Assembly: GCA_964523105.1 (NCBI GenBank)
Contig: CAZFZN010000008.1
Span: forward strand, 1 to 64,000
Reading direction: 5' to 3'
Origin: V1-33 sp964523105
GTDB lineage: Bacteria; Verrucomicrobiota; Verrucomicrobiia; Verrucomicrobiales; V1-33
Length of the DNA stretch: 64,000 bases
Shown piece after piece: positions 56,536 to 64,000 of this stretch. Each line of letters opens with the position of its first letter. The first letter of the stretch is position 1. The notes under the pieces were generated by a model. That model worked only from the letters and a program-made list of their open reading frames with translations, was not told the origin of the DNA and made no database searches. The translations under genes and the position numbers were made by a program.

Positions 56536-59500
56536 TCAGGGACCAAAATAGAAATTCCATGCGGTGCTGAGGGCATTGGGGATGTTGAATCCCACGACGC
56601 CGGTTTGAGTGGAGAAGGCGTGGCCCTCCACTGGCGTACCCACGCCGAGTCCGATATTGACCGCTCCGCCGATCGGCTCCGCGTTCAATCCCTCACCGGA
56701 AGAGACAACGTCAAGGCCGCCGACAATGATTTCACCGCCCGAGGCCCCGGCATTCACACCTGACCCGCGCAGGGTGTAGATGTCGCCCCCGGTCACCTGT
56801 CCGGTCGCGGTGAGAGAACCACCCGCGCCGGCTACGGGGCCGATCCCGTAGGACCCGGCCAAACCGACATTCCCCGTGGTGTCGAGAACGATGCCAAACG
56901 TGAACGTGAAACCACCCCCTCCCCCCAGAGAGAAAGTGGGTCCGACATAGAGACTGCCTCCTCTTCGCGGAGGGGCCAGCCCCATGGGATCGAACTTGTT
57001 CACCGGATCTCCTCCGCAGTAGGCATAGAGGTTTCCATCGCCTCCATAGAACCCGATGGGATCGCGTGAGAGCCAGCGTCCGGTGGCCGGATCGTACGTT
57101 CTCATGCCGAAGGTCACCAGACTGGTATCGGGATCGTAGAGACCGCCGGCAAATCCGAAGGGCTGGAAGCCGGGGTTGCTGTCGGTGAGCACTTCGCCCC
57201 ACGGAGAATAATCCAGCTTCTGGGCGATGTCGCCCGTGGCAGTATTCACCACGAGCCGCACGCTGCCGCGCAGATCGGTGACAAGGCGATAGGTCTCGCC
57301 GCCGCGGATCATGTATTCCGGCAGGTGCGGACGCAGTCCGTAAACGAACTCCGAAACCGGCTGTCCGGCCGCATCCAGTTCACCGCGCAGCCGCAGGAAA
57401 GCGCTCCAGAGAAAGGCGCGAGTGCGCACCCCGTTGACCAGTTTCACCGTGCGGCGTCCATCGCCGTCGAGCAGATAAGAAATCACGGTGCCGTCGCCGC
57501 GGGTGACCCCGGTGAGGTGGCCGATGCCGTCGTGCGTGCAGGTGAAGGCACCCGGACCGGTGCGCCCCGCAAGGTGCCCGGCGGCGTCCCAGGTGAATGT
57601 GGAGGCGCCGTCACCCGTGATGCGGTCGAGGTTGTCGAAGGTGGCGGCACGGGTTCCGCCCGGACCGGTGACCGAAGTGCGGTTGTTGTTTTCATCCCAT
57701 GCGGCGGCATACCACGGTGAGCCGTTGCGCGTCACGGTGATGAGGCGTCCGTCGGCGTCATAGTTGTAGGCATATGTGACCGCGCCGCCGCCGGTGTCCT
57801 CCTGTTCACTGACAATGCGGCTCAGTTTGTCGAAAGTGCGCGTCCATGCGGCCAGCACCGTCGCGCCATGCCGCACAGTGCGCTCCGATTCCTCGGCGAA
57901 GTCGTTGTTGCTGACACTTTCACTGACTCCCCCGATTGTGGCGGTGACGACTCTTCCGGTGGTGGCACTCCGGCTGTATTGGAGTGCCCCGGCGGACACG
58001 AGCATGCTGTCGGCGTTGTAGCCGTAGGAAACCGCGGCCCGGTCGTTGAGTTTGGTGGACTGGAAACGGCGACCGGCGTCATAGGTGTCGTTCACTTCAC
58101 CGGTCACGGGGCCGGAGAAGGCCACCCGGGTCATCAGTGGTCCGCGGCGCTGGAAAGTCTGCATCACGCCATCCGCCGATTGCGCCGAGGCGAGCAGGCC
58201 GCCGTTGTAAGTGAACGTGGCGGCCCCGCGGGGAAATACCGCGCGCAGGATGTTTCCAAAGGCATCGCGTTCCAGGTTCACCGCGATGCCGCCGGCACTG
58301 ATGCGCACGGGCCCCGCGGGCTGATGCGCGTAGAAAACAGACGTGCCGCCCGCCGGCGGACGGTACTCCACGACGCGCCCCATGATGTCGCGAATCAACT
58401 GATGCTGGGGACGGCCGGGCGGCGTCACGGCGACCGGCTGGTTCGCACCGTTGACGCCGAACTGGATGATCCGTCCGCCGGGTGTCGTCAGGGAGGCCAT
58501 TTCTCCGCCGGGGTGCCATGTGAAAGTGGTCACGCCATTCATCGGATCGGTCTTCTGCACCGGGCGTCCCGATGCGTCGTACTGGAAAGCGGTGGTGCGC
58601 GCCTCCGGACCGGTGCCGGTGACCATCGAGAGGACGCTGCATGAATTGTCCCGGGTGAACGTCACTCCCGCCGGCAGCGCAGGAAGTGTCAGGGAACTGA
58701 GCGCCCCGCGCATGTTATAAGCGGCGCTGACGGTCAGCCCCGAAGGCGCGGTGAATCCGGTGCGGTGGCCGGCGCCGTCCAGCTGGGAGGTCCATGTTTG
58801 ATTGAAGGAGTCGGTGTAGCTGACGACCTGCTGAAACTGCGAATCGCGACCGCGCTGCTGCCGCCCGCCGAAGAGTACGTCCGTGCGGTCCACTTCCATG
58901 CCGCTGCGGTTGAAGACACGGGTGAAGACTTCCCCGGTGGGCAGTGAAGTCCGCGTTGGCAGGCCATTGGCATCGCGCTCCACGGTGAGGCGCTGTCCAT
59001 CCGGAAAGGTCACATCCGTTTCCTGGCCGAAATTATTGGTCTTCGCCACCGTGGTGCCGGCCGGACTTTTGAAGGTTCCCTCCACTTCATCGCGCCGCAC
59101 CACGGGTGCGGGATTTTCCTCGGTGCCGTAGCTGCCGTTGGGATTCGGCGCCGCGGCGGACATCACGGCGGCGACTTCGCGCACGGTGCCGTCCGGCCAG
59201 CGCGTGCGCACCAGCCGCCCGCAGGCGTCGTACTCCCGGTCCACCTGGAATCCGCCGGGGGTCGTTTCCCGCACCATGAGATGCCGGTCATCGTAGGCGA
59301 AAGCATACGTCCCGTTCCCCGGCAGCGACACGCCCGTGAGATCGCCGCGCGCGTCGTGCTGAAAGCTCGTCGTGCGCCCCCCGGGAGCCACGACATTCGC
59401 GAGCATGGCGCCGTTGTAGTTGAGTGCGGTGGTCTTGCCCCCGGGATCGAGGATGGAGACGACGCGGCCCTGGCCGTCGTAGGTGAACATCCAGGCGTTG

Positions 59501-62313
59501 CCGGCCGGATCCATCGTCAGGGTATGCTGGCCCGCCGCGTTGAACCGCACTTCCCGCCCGTCCACATAACGCCGCGCGAAGGTGCCGTCGGCTTTCAGCA
59601 GCAGCCGGGAAAAATCGCCCTTCGGTCCGCGGAAGACAAGGTCCGCGCCCGGCGGTTCCTGAGTAGTCAGGAAGGAATCAATCGTATTGAGCAGCAGGGC
59701 GCGGTGATCCGTATTTCCAATGCCCGCGCCGCCATCGAGGAAAAGCTGCGCGTCCGTGACCACCAGCACCTGGCCGCTGCCCGCAGCGATGCGGTTCTCC
59801 GGCACTTCCACCAGCCCGATGCCGCCCTGCGGATCAATCGCGATGCTGCGGCCCCAGTTCCCCGGCGAGATCACTTTGCGCCCGCCGAAAGCGCGCGTGT
59901 AGCGCGGCACATCCCCGTGAACGCCGCTGGTGATCGGGCTGTTCTCCGGGGAGACGAATACGATATCACCGGACGAGTTCTCGCTCGTGATGCCGAACGG
60001 TGAGATGAGCGATTCATCCGCGGCATTGAAAGCGGCGCGCCCCAGATCGTGGTCCACGCATATCAGCGCACAGCCGCCGGTTCGCACCCAGGCGAAAAGC
60101 GCGCTCTGTTCCGCCGCCGTCAATTCTGTGGCGGTGGTGGGGCCGGTGATGGGTGACAGCACCAGCAGGTCCACCGCCGCCAGCCCCCCGGCGCTGATCG
60201 TGTCCAGTCCCTGGAAAGTGGCCTGTGGATACGCAGCCAGGATCGCTGCGCGTGCACCGGCAAAACTGCTCCCCTCCGGGAACGACTGCGTGCCCGACCG
60301 CGCCGCACTGAATCCGCCGACGACGAAGGGACGGTCGGTTACACCCTTGCTGAAGAGACTGTGCCCGCCGTCTCCCGAGGTCACAAGATAGCGTCTGTCG
60401 TCTCCGGGCACCGGATGCAGCCGTTGCACTCCCTCCAGCGTCCAGCCGGCGCCGAACGGGCTCCTGCTTTCATTGATCACCGTGCAGCGCCGGTTGAAGC
60501 TCGCGCCGATGCTGGAGAAACTGTAATTGCTCGTGACCAGTGCCCGGTAGGGATAGTAACCGGTCTCCATGTTCGAGGCATCGAAGCCGAACGCCATGCG
60601 GACGAACTCATCGCGACTTTCACTGAGCCGGCTGGTGTCGTAGAAAAACCTGGACGACACGGCATATCCTGCGGCACGTGCGGCTGGAGCCGCCGCCACA
60701 TAGGTAAACCCCAGCCGGCTGCCGCCCAGCGTGATCTCCTGGGAGATGCTGTTCGGCACCGCCGCCCGGATGGAATTGACCGCGTTGTAGGGCACGATGA
60801 TATAAGGATAGGCGAACCGGCTGTTGTAGATGAACCGCATTTGCTGGCCCGTGCCGCCGGAATACCACGCCGGCAGTTTCACCGCCGTGCGCAGGCCGCC
60901 CGTATGCACGCTGACTTCCGATCCCGAGGCGCCATTGCAATTCCCGTTAGGATCATGATGTTCCGGATCGTCCCCGCCATTCTCCGGGCAGGGCTGCGGC
61001 GGCATGGTCGCATGCCATTCCGCGGCCCGAATGCCGCCGCTAACCGTTTCGATCCACTGACCATCCGGCGTCACGCGCCCCGTGCCCACAATGACCCATG
61101 AGCCGCTCTTCGGGTCCAGTGACCACAGGTCCGTGCCGGCACCGGGCGGGAGATTGTCCGTGTTTGGAAACGTGATCGGCGCCGGCGTGGTGAAGGTCAC
61201 GCCCACCGGCTGGATGGTCACGAGACTGGTCTGCCCGAGTTCGTCAGGCAATTTGGCCGGCGCGAGTTCCTCCGGCACGCGCGTGATGCTCAATTCACCG
61301 GTGAACCCGCTGCCGTCGTCCGTCACCGCCGTATTCGCGCCCACGGTCATGGCGATGTTCAGGGTTGGATTCACGACCCCCGTGGGTAATCCTGGCACCA
61401 CCGGCGTCATGCTCGATTCATCCAGCCGCGGCAGATAAAACGGACGGTCGTCCACATTCGCCACATTCGGTATGAGCCGGTAGTTCTCGCGGAAGAAGGC
61501 ATACTTCGCGCCGCCCGGTCCGGGTTCGGCATTCGCCGTGGTAATGTCGAGCACCTGCAGCCCGCCGGGAATGCCTGACATGGTAAAGCGACCCGTCGCA
61601 TCGGTGAACGCCGCGTGCGCCATGCCCAGCAGCGCCACGCGCGCATTCACAATCGGCACGAATCCTCCCCCGGCCGTCGCATCGAGATCGATCACCAGCC
61701 CGGTGAAGGAAGTCGGCGTGCCCGCCGGCGGCAGATTGACCGTGAGCGTCACCGTGCGCGTGGTGCTGTTTCCCCAAATGTCTGTCGCCGTGAAGGTGAG
61801 GGTGTAATCGCCGCTCATGCCCTCCACCGGTCGAAACGTGAGCACGCCGTCCTCATCGAGATGCGCTCCTTCGGGCAGCGGACTGGGCTGGACGGTATAA
61901 GTCACCGGTCCGCCGAGATCCGTCGCGGCCAGCCGCAGGCGCGTGACATTGCCCAGCAGCACACTGGTGCTGCCCGTCGGCGGAGGAAACACCGGCGGCA
62001 CGAGGTCCGGCCGGCGCAGCCTCCAGAAACCGCCCTTGTCTCCCACGTCGAACTGCAGCGAGAAAGTGCCGGCGTTGAGCAGCGGTTCGTCCGGCACCGG
62101 AGCCCATGCCGCGCGCGTCCCGGTATCGCCGCTGTAGTCGAGCTTGAGTGTGTCTCCGGTATCAGGCCACGAGAGCTTCACCCGCTCTTCGCCGGGAACC
62201 CCTTCGATGGTCAATTCGGGGAGCGCCTGAGCCCGCGTTTCGGGGACGGCAAAAGCAAACGTGGCGCACAGGAATCCAGTCAGCAGGCGGTGCAGTCGAT
62301 CAGGTGAGTTCAT
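56536..62313 (-). CDS. Large RHS/YD-repeat protein with embedded amidotransferase-like domain
   Basis: A 1,925-residue exported protein (signal 1-29). Order: Ig/cadherin-like domain (about 100-190), carboxypeptidase-regulatory-like domain (about 205-290), beta-rich linker, an inserted alpha/beta domain at about 670-890 ('VDLLVLSPITGPTTATELT', 'FAWVRTGGCALICVDHD') resembling class I glutamine amidotransferase/DUF4350 folds, then YD repeats ('AGNAWMFTYDGQGRVVSI', 'DALGNxT'-like) and the RHS core ('YRLVTDLRGSVRLV', 'GMRTYDPATGRWLSRDPIGF'), ending at 'FDPMGL'. A Gly-rich tail of about 147 residues follows, in the place where RHS polymorphic toxins carry a variable effector. No adjacent immunity gene. 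Start ATG 62313 begins the signal peptide. Confidence 0.88.
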   Translation of the reverse strand: MNSPDRLHRLLTGFLCATFAFAVPETRAQALPELTIEGVPGEERVKLSWPDTGDTLKLDYSGDTGTRAAWAPVPDEPLLNAGTFSLQFDVGDKGGFWRLRRPDLVPPVFPPPTGSTSVLLGNVTRLRLAATDLGGPVTYTVQPSPLPEGAHLDEDGVLTFRPVEGMSGDYTLTFTATDIWGNSTTRTVTLTVNLPPAGTPTSFTGLVIDLDATAGGGFVPIVNARVALLGMAHAAFTDATGRFTMSGIPGGLQVLDITTANAEPGPGGAKYAFFRENYRLIPNVANVDDRPFYLPRLDESSMTPVVPGLPTGVVNPTLNIAMTVGANTAVTDDGSGFTGELSITRVPEELAPAKLPDELGQTSLVTIQPVGVTFTTPAPITFPNTDNLPPGAGTDLWSLDPKSGSWVIVGTGRVTPDGQWIETVSGGIRAAEWHATMPPQPCPENGGDDPEHHDPNGNCNGASGSEVSVHTGGLRTAVKLPAWYSGGTGQQMRFIYNSRFAYPYIIVPYNAVNSIRAAVPNSISQEITLGGSRLGFTYVAAAPAARAAGYAVSSRFFYDTSRLSESRDEFVRMAFGFDASNMETGYYPYRALVTSNYSFSSIGASFNRRCTVINESRSPFGAGWTLEGVQRLHPVPGDDRRYLVTSGDGGHSLFSKGVTDRPFVVGGFSAARSGTQSFPEGSSFAGARAAILAAYPQATFQGLDTISAGGLAAVDLLVLSPITGPTTATELTAAEQSALFAWVRTGGCALICVDHDLGRAAFNAADESLISPFGITSENSSGDIVFVSPENSPITSGVHGDVPRYTRAFGGRKVISPGNWGRSIAIDPQGGIGLVEVPENRIAAGSGQVLVVTDAQLFLDGGAGIGNTDHRALLLNTIDSFLTTQEPPGADLVFRGPKGDFSRLLLKADGTFARRYVDGREVRFNAAGQHTLTMDPAGNAWMFTYDGQGRVVSILDPGGKTTALNYNGAMLANVVAPGGRTTSFQHDARGDLTGVSLPGNGTYAFAYDDRHLMVRETTPGGFQVDREYDACGRLVRTRWPDGTVREVAAVMSAAAPNPNGSYGTEENPAPVVRRDEVEGTFKSPAGTTVAKTNNFGQETDVTFPDGQRLTVERDANGLPTRTSLPTGEVFTRVFNRSGMEVDRTDVLFGGRQQRGRDSQFQQVVSYTDSFNQTWTSQLDGAGHRTGFTAPSGLTVSAAYNMRGALSSLTLPALPAGVTFTRDNSCSVLSMVTGTGPEARTTAFQYDASGRPVQKTDPMNGVTTFTWHPGGEMASLTTPGGRIIQFGVNGANQPVAVTPPGRPQHQLIRDIMGRVVEYRPPAGGTSVFYAHQPAGPVRISAGGIAVNLERDAFGNILRAVFPRGAATFTYNGGLLASAQSADGVMQTFQRRGPLMTRVAFSGPVTGEVNDTYDAGRRFQSTKLNDRAAVSYGYNADSMLVSAGALQYSRSATTGRVVTATIGGVSESVSNNDFAEESERTVRHGATVLAAWTRTFDKLSRIVSEQEDTGGGAVTYAYNYDADGRLITVTRNGSPWYAAAWDENNNRTSVTGPGGTRAATFDNLDRITGDGASTFTWDAAGHLAGRTGPGAFTCTHDGIGHLTGVTRGDGTVISYLLDGDGRRTVKLVNGVRTRAFLWSAFLRLRGELDAAGQPVSEFVYGLRPHLPEYMIRGGETYRLVTDLRGSVRLVVNTATGDIAQKLDYSPWGEVLTDSNPGFQPFGFAGGLYDPDTSLVTFGMRTYDPATGRWLSRDPIGFYGGDGNLYAYCGGDPVNKFDPMGLAPPRRGGSLYVGPTFSLGGGGGFTFTFGIVLDTTGNVGLAGSYGIGPVAGAGGSLTATGQVTGGDIYTLRGSGVNAGASGGEIIVGGLDVVSSGEGLNAEPIGGAVNIGLGVGTPVEGHAFSTQTGVVGFNIPNALSTAWNFYFGP

Positions 62314-62645
62314 GGTGGAGTGAGAAGAATAAGGCACGGCCAGTGGCGGTGGCGGGACCTGGAACGGCATGGCACCGCGTCATGTCGCCGCCTGCCGCCA
62401 ATGGATGTCTCGCCAAAGGAAGGCGAATGTTACGCGGTAAATCGTTCCCCTGACCCCCAACCGGGGGAAAAAACAGGGCAGGGGCACCGTTCTCATGGGG
62501 CACAAATTTCCCGTCCAGCCTCTCAGAACCCGCCAGGCAATGCAATTTTCTTTTGGCTCATGGGAGCCATGCATGAAATGCGCCGGCGCTTGAGACCCGG
62601 GTTCTGCGCTCTATGGCCGACGTTCACCCACCCGACACTCACACC
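62314..62645. other. Gene-free divergent spacer
   Basis: About 330 bp between two divergently oriented genes. Only short shadow frames occur. 'cccccaaccggggg' at about 62455 forms a small hairpin followed by A's, which would not terminate transcription in either direction. No clear promoter pair was found, although divergent promoters must lie here. Confidence 0.5.
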
Positions 62646-63071
62646 ATGTCCTTCCCCATCCGCAGCCCGCGCCACCAGACCGGCGGCATTTTCGTTTTCG
62701 CCCGCATTCTCGACAAAATCCGGCTCGATGCCGCGGGCCAATTGCCCGCCGGCTATCACGTCGGCCTCGTCCCCGGCAACCGCACCTTCGACGACCGCGT
62801 CTGCCGGTTCCTCCACGTGGACTTCGACGCGCTCAAAGCCCGCACCCTCCAGGGCGGCACCGATGAAGAAATTCTCGAATGGTGTTTCGCCAACGGACGC
62901 CGGCCCGACGCCGAGCAAATCGAAATCTGGAACGGCTTCATGTCCAAACGCGGCTGGCGCGACTCCGCCCAGTCGGGCTTCGACACCGCCAAAGCCGAAG
63001 CCGGCTTCGCCGGGCGCGACGACATCCAGTGTTACTTCGACCTGATGGATGCGGAGGAGGGCAGGGCGTGA
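62646..63071 (+). CDS. DUF5069 domain protein
   Basis: A 141-residue soluble protein that matches DUF5069 across its length: 'RSPRHQTGGIFVFARILDKIRLDAAGQLPAGYH' (in overlapping pieces RSPRHQTGG, FARILDKIRL and GQLPAGYH) is the N-terminal signature, and 'DEEILEWCF' follows mid-chain. The family is common in Verrucomicrobiota and Planctomycetes and has no known function. I chose ATG 62646 over 62613 because family members begin close to the signature. Confidence 0.85.
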   Translation: MSFPIRSPRHQTGGIFVFARILDKIRLDAAGQLPAGYHVGLVPGNRTFDDRVCRFLHVDFDALKARTLQGGTDEEILEWCFANGRRPDAEQIEIWNGFMSKRGWRDSAQSGFDTAKAEAGFAGRDDIQCYFDLMDAEEGRA

Positions 63072-63142
63072 GCGCTCTGGTGCACCCGGATTTCCGCTGA
63101 AAAATCGGTTCCCCGGCGCGGGTTATTTGAGAAATTGCGCTC

Positions 63143-64000
63143 ATGGTTCACCGTCTCCTGATTATCCCGTGGCTCGGCACCGCCTGCACCGCCGGTGCCG
63201 GCGAGTTGTCGTTCAATCGCGACATCCGGCCGATTCTCAGCGAGAACTGCTTTTATTGTCATGGTCAGGACGGCAACAAACGGAAGGCGGACCTGCGGCT
63301 CGATGAGCGGGCTGCAGCGGTGGAGGCGAAAGCCTTCGTGCCGGGAGATGCCGCGGCCAGCGAATTGGTGAAGCGGATTTTCTCCAGCGATCCCGATGAG
63401 CAGATGCCGCCGCCGGATTCGCACCGGCATTTGTCGGCGGCGCAGCGCGAACTGTTGCAGCAATGGATCGCGCAGGGAGCGAAGTACGAGACGCACTGGG
63501 CGTTTGTCGCTCCCGTCAGGCCGGCGGTGCCGGAGGTGGTGACGCCGGGCTGGGCGCGGAATGACGTTGATCGTTTCGTGCTGGCGAGGCTGGAGGCGGA
63601 AAAACTCGCGCCGTCGCTGGATGCGGACCGCGCCACGCTCATCCGCCGGCTGCACATGGACCTGACAGGATTACCGCCGTCGCCGGAGGAGGTGGATGCG
63701 TTCATCAATGACCCCGCGCCGGAGGCTTATGAAAAACTGGTGGAGCGCGTGATGGCGTCGCCGCACTACGGCGAGCGAATGGCCCTGCCGTGGCTGGATG
63801 CGGCGCGCTTTGCGGACAGCAACGGCTTCCAGCAGGACGGCGACACGCATCAGTACATCTGGCGCGACTGGGTGGTGAAGGCGTTGAATGCGGACATGCC
63901 GTTCGATCAGTTCAGCATCGAGCAACTGGCGGGCGATCTGTTGCCGAATCCGACGGAGGACCAGCTGGTGGCCACGGCCTTCAACCGCAACCACCTTCTA
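63143..64000 (+). CDS. PSD1 / planctomycete-type cytochrome c protein, N-terminal part
   Basis: The frame starts at ATG 63143 with a signal-like segment (about 1-19) and runs off the window end after 286 codons. A c-type heme site 'CFYCHGQD' (about residues 36-43) belongs to the planctomycete cytochrome c (PSCyt1) domain. It is followed by a DUF1549-type segment ('DLTGLPPSPEEVDAFINDP', 'YGERMALPWLDAARFADSNG'). Complete members continue with DUF1553 and often exceed 700 residues. They are exported and abundant in Planctomycetes and Verrucomicrobiota, often near sulfatases or glycan genes, with unproven function. Confidence 0.9.
   Translation, partial: MVHRLLIIPWLGTACTAGAGELSFNRDIRPILSENCFYCHGQDGNKRKADLRLDERAAAVEAKAFVPGDAAASELVKRIFSSDPDEQMPPPDSHRHLSAAQRELLQQWIAQGAKYETHWAFVAPVRPAVPEVVTPGWARNDVDRFVLARLEAEKLAPSLDADRATLIRRLHMDLTGLPPSPEEVDAFINDPAPEAYEKLVERVMASPHYGERMALPWLDAARFADSNGFQQDGDTHQYIWRDWVVKALNADMPFDQFSIEQLAGDLLPNPTEDQLVATAFNRNHLL

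Noticed and set aside
62450..62480. Hairpin with A-run as terminator
   Set aside because: The hairpin is followed by A's on the plus strand and preceded by T's on the minus strand, so it fits neither direction.

Overview
The window is GC-rich chromosomal DNA from what is most likely a member of the Verrucomicrobiota. The points towards this are a PEP-CTERM sorted protein, a type II pseudopilin, a PSD1/planctomycete-type cytochrome c gene, cytochrome c proteins joined to PHM-like copper monooxygenase domains, a DUF5069 gene, an ECF sigma factor with a long membrane-linked tail, very large repetitive secreted proteins, and many small lineage-type hypotheticals. No rRNA, tRNA, CRISPR array, integrase or insertion sequence was seen. 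The assignment is an inference from gene content.

Layout. 0.4-5.5 kb: a DUF1254 protein, a frameshifted remnant, a lower-GC orphan gene, an SseB-like protein, UDP-glucose dehydrogenase and a pseudopilin. 5.6-8 kb: an O-antigen ligase-like membrane protein tail to tail with a polyprenyl diphosphate synthase. 8-16 kb: a lipoprotein, a carboxynorspermidine dehydrogenase-like enzyme, a DsbD-alpha-like protein, and a one-chain fusion of an AmiE-like serine hydrolase with a NamZ-like (DUF1343) muramidase, followed by a hypothetical. 16-18.6 kb, minus strand: gatB, a kinase-like gene and diacylglycerol kinase. 18.7-27.2 kb, minus strand: an M3 oligopeptidase, then a CotH/lamin-tail protein and a calcium-repeat protein that look like one secretion operon. 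27.4-31.7 kb: an orphan ABC ATPase, a PEP-CTERM protein and an ABC ATPase/membrane-protein pair. 31.8-36.5 kb: SMUG1-type uracil-DNA glycosylase, a nitrilase-family enzyme with a SUKH-like gene directly behind it, and a Tat-exported tandem-domain hydrolase. 36.6-42 kb: an ECF sigma factor fused to a membrane-anchored helical-repeat domain with a paralogous protein behind it, and gamma-glutamyltransferase. 41.9-47 kb: a decayed VapBC-like module, then a redox island of a redoxin, a cytochrome c-PHM protein and a divergently placed redoxin-cytochrome c-PHM fusion. 47-52 kb: polysaccharide deacetylase, hisI, a zinc-ribbon membrane protein and a PcrA/UvrD helicase. 52-62.3 kb: two giant secreted proteins, one of beta-helix-type repeats and one RHS/YD-repeat protein. 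62.6 kb to the end: a DUF5069 protein and the start of a PSD1 cytochrome.

Together the genes describe an envelope-centred lifestyle: nucleotide-sugar and polyprenyl supply, glycan polymerisation or ligation, glycan deacetylation, cell-wall recycling, and a large investment in exported repeat proteins and redox enzymes. The points most worth a second look are: (1) the heptamer TGTCAGG/CCTGACA, found by eye 41 times, about five times the rate base composition predicts, in several reading frames and mostly in one orientation relative to transcription; (2) a redoxin lipoprotein whose frame is interrupted by a TGA directly after the lipobox cysteine; (3) the split and fused versions of the redoxin/cytochrome/PHM module side by side; (4) a PIN toxin with both a lost active-site residue and a nonsense codon beside an intact antitoxin; (5) the hydrolase-muramidase fusion; and (6) a 579-bp near-identical tandem duplication inside the 1,522-residue repeat protein.
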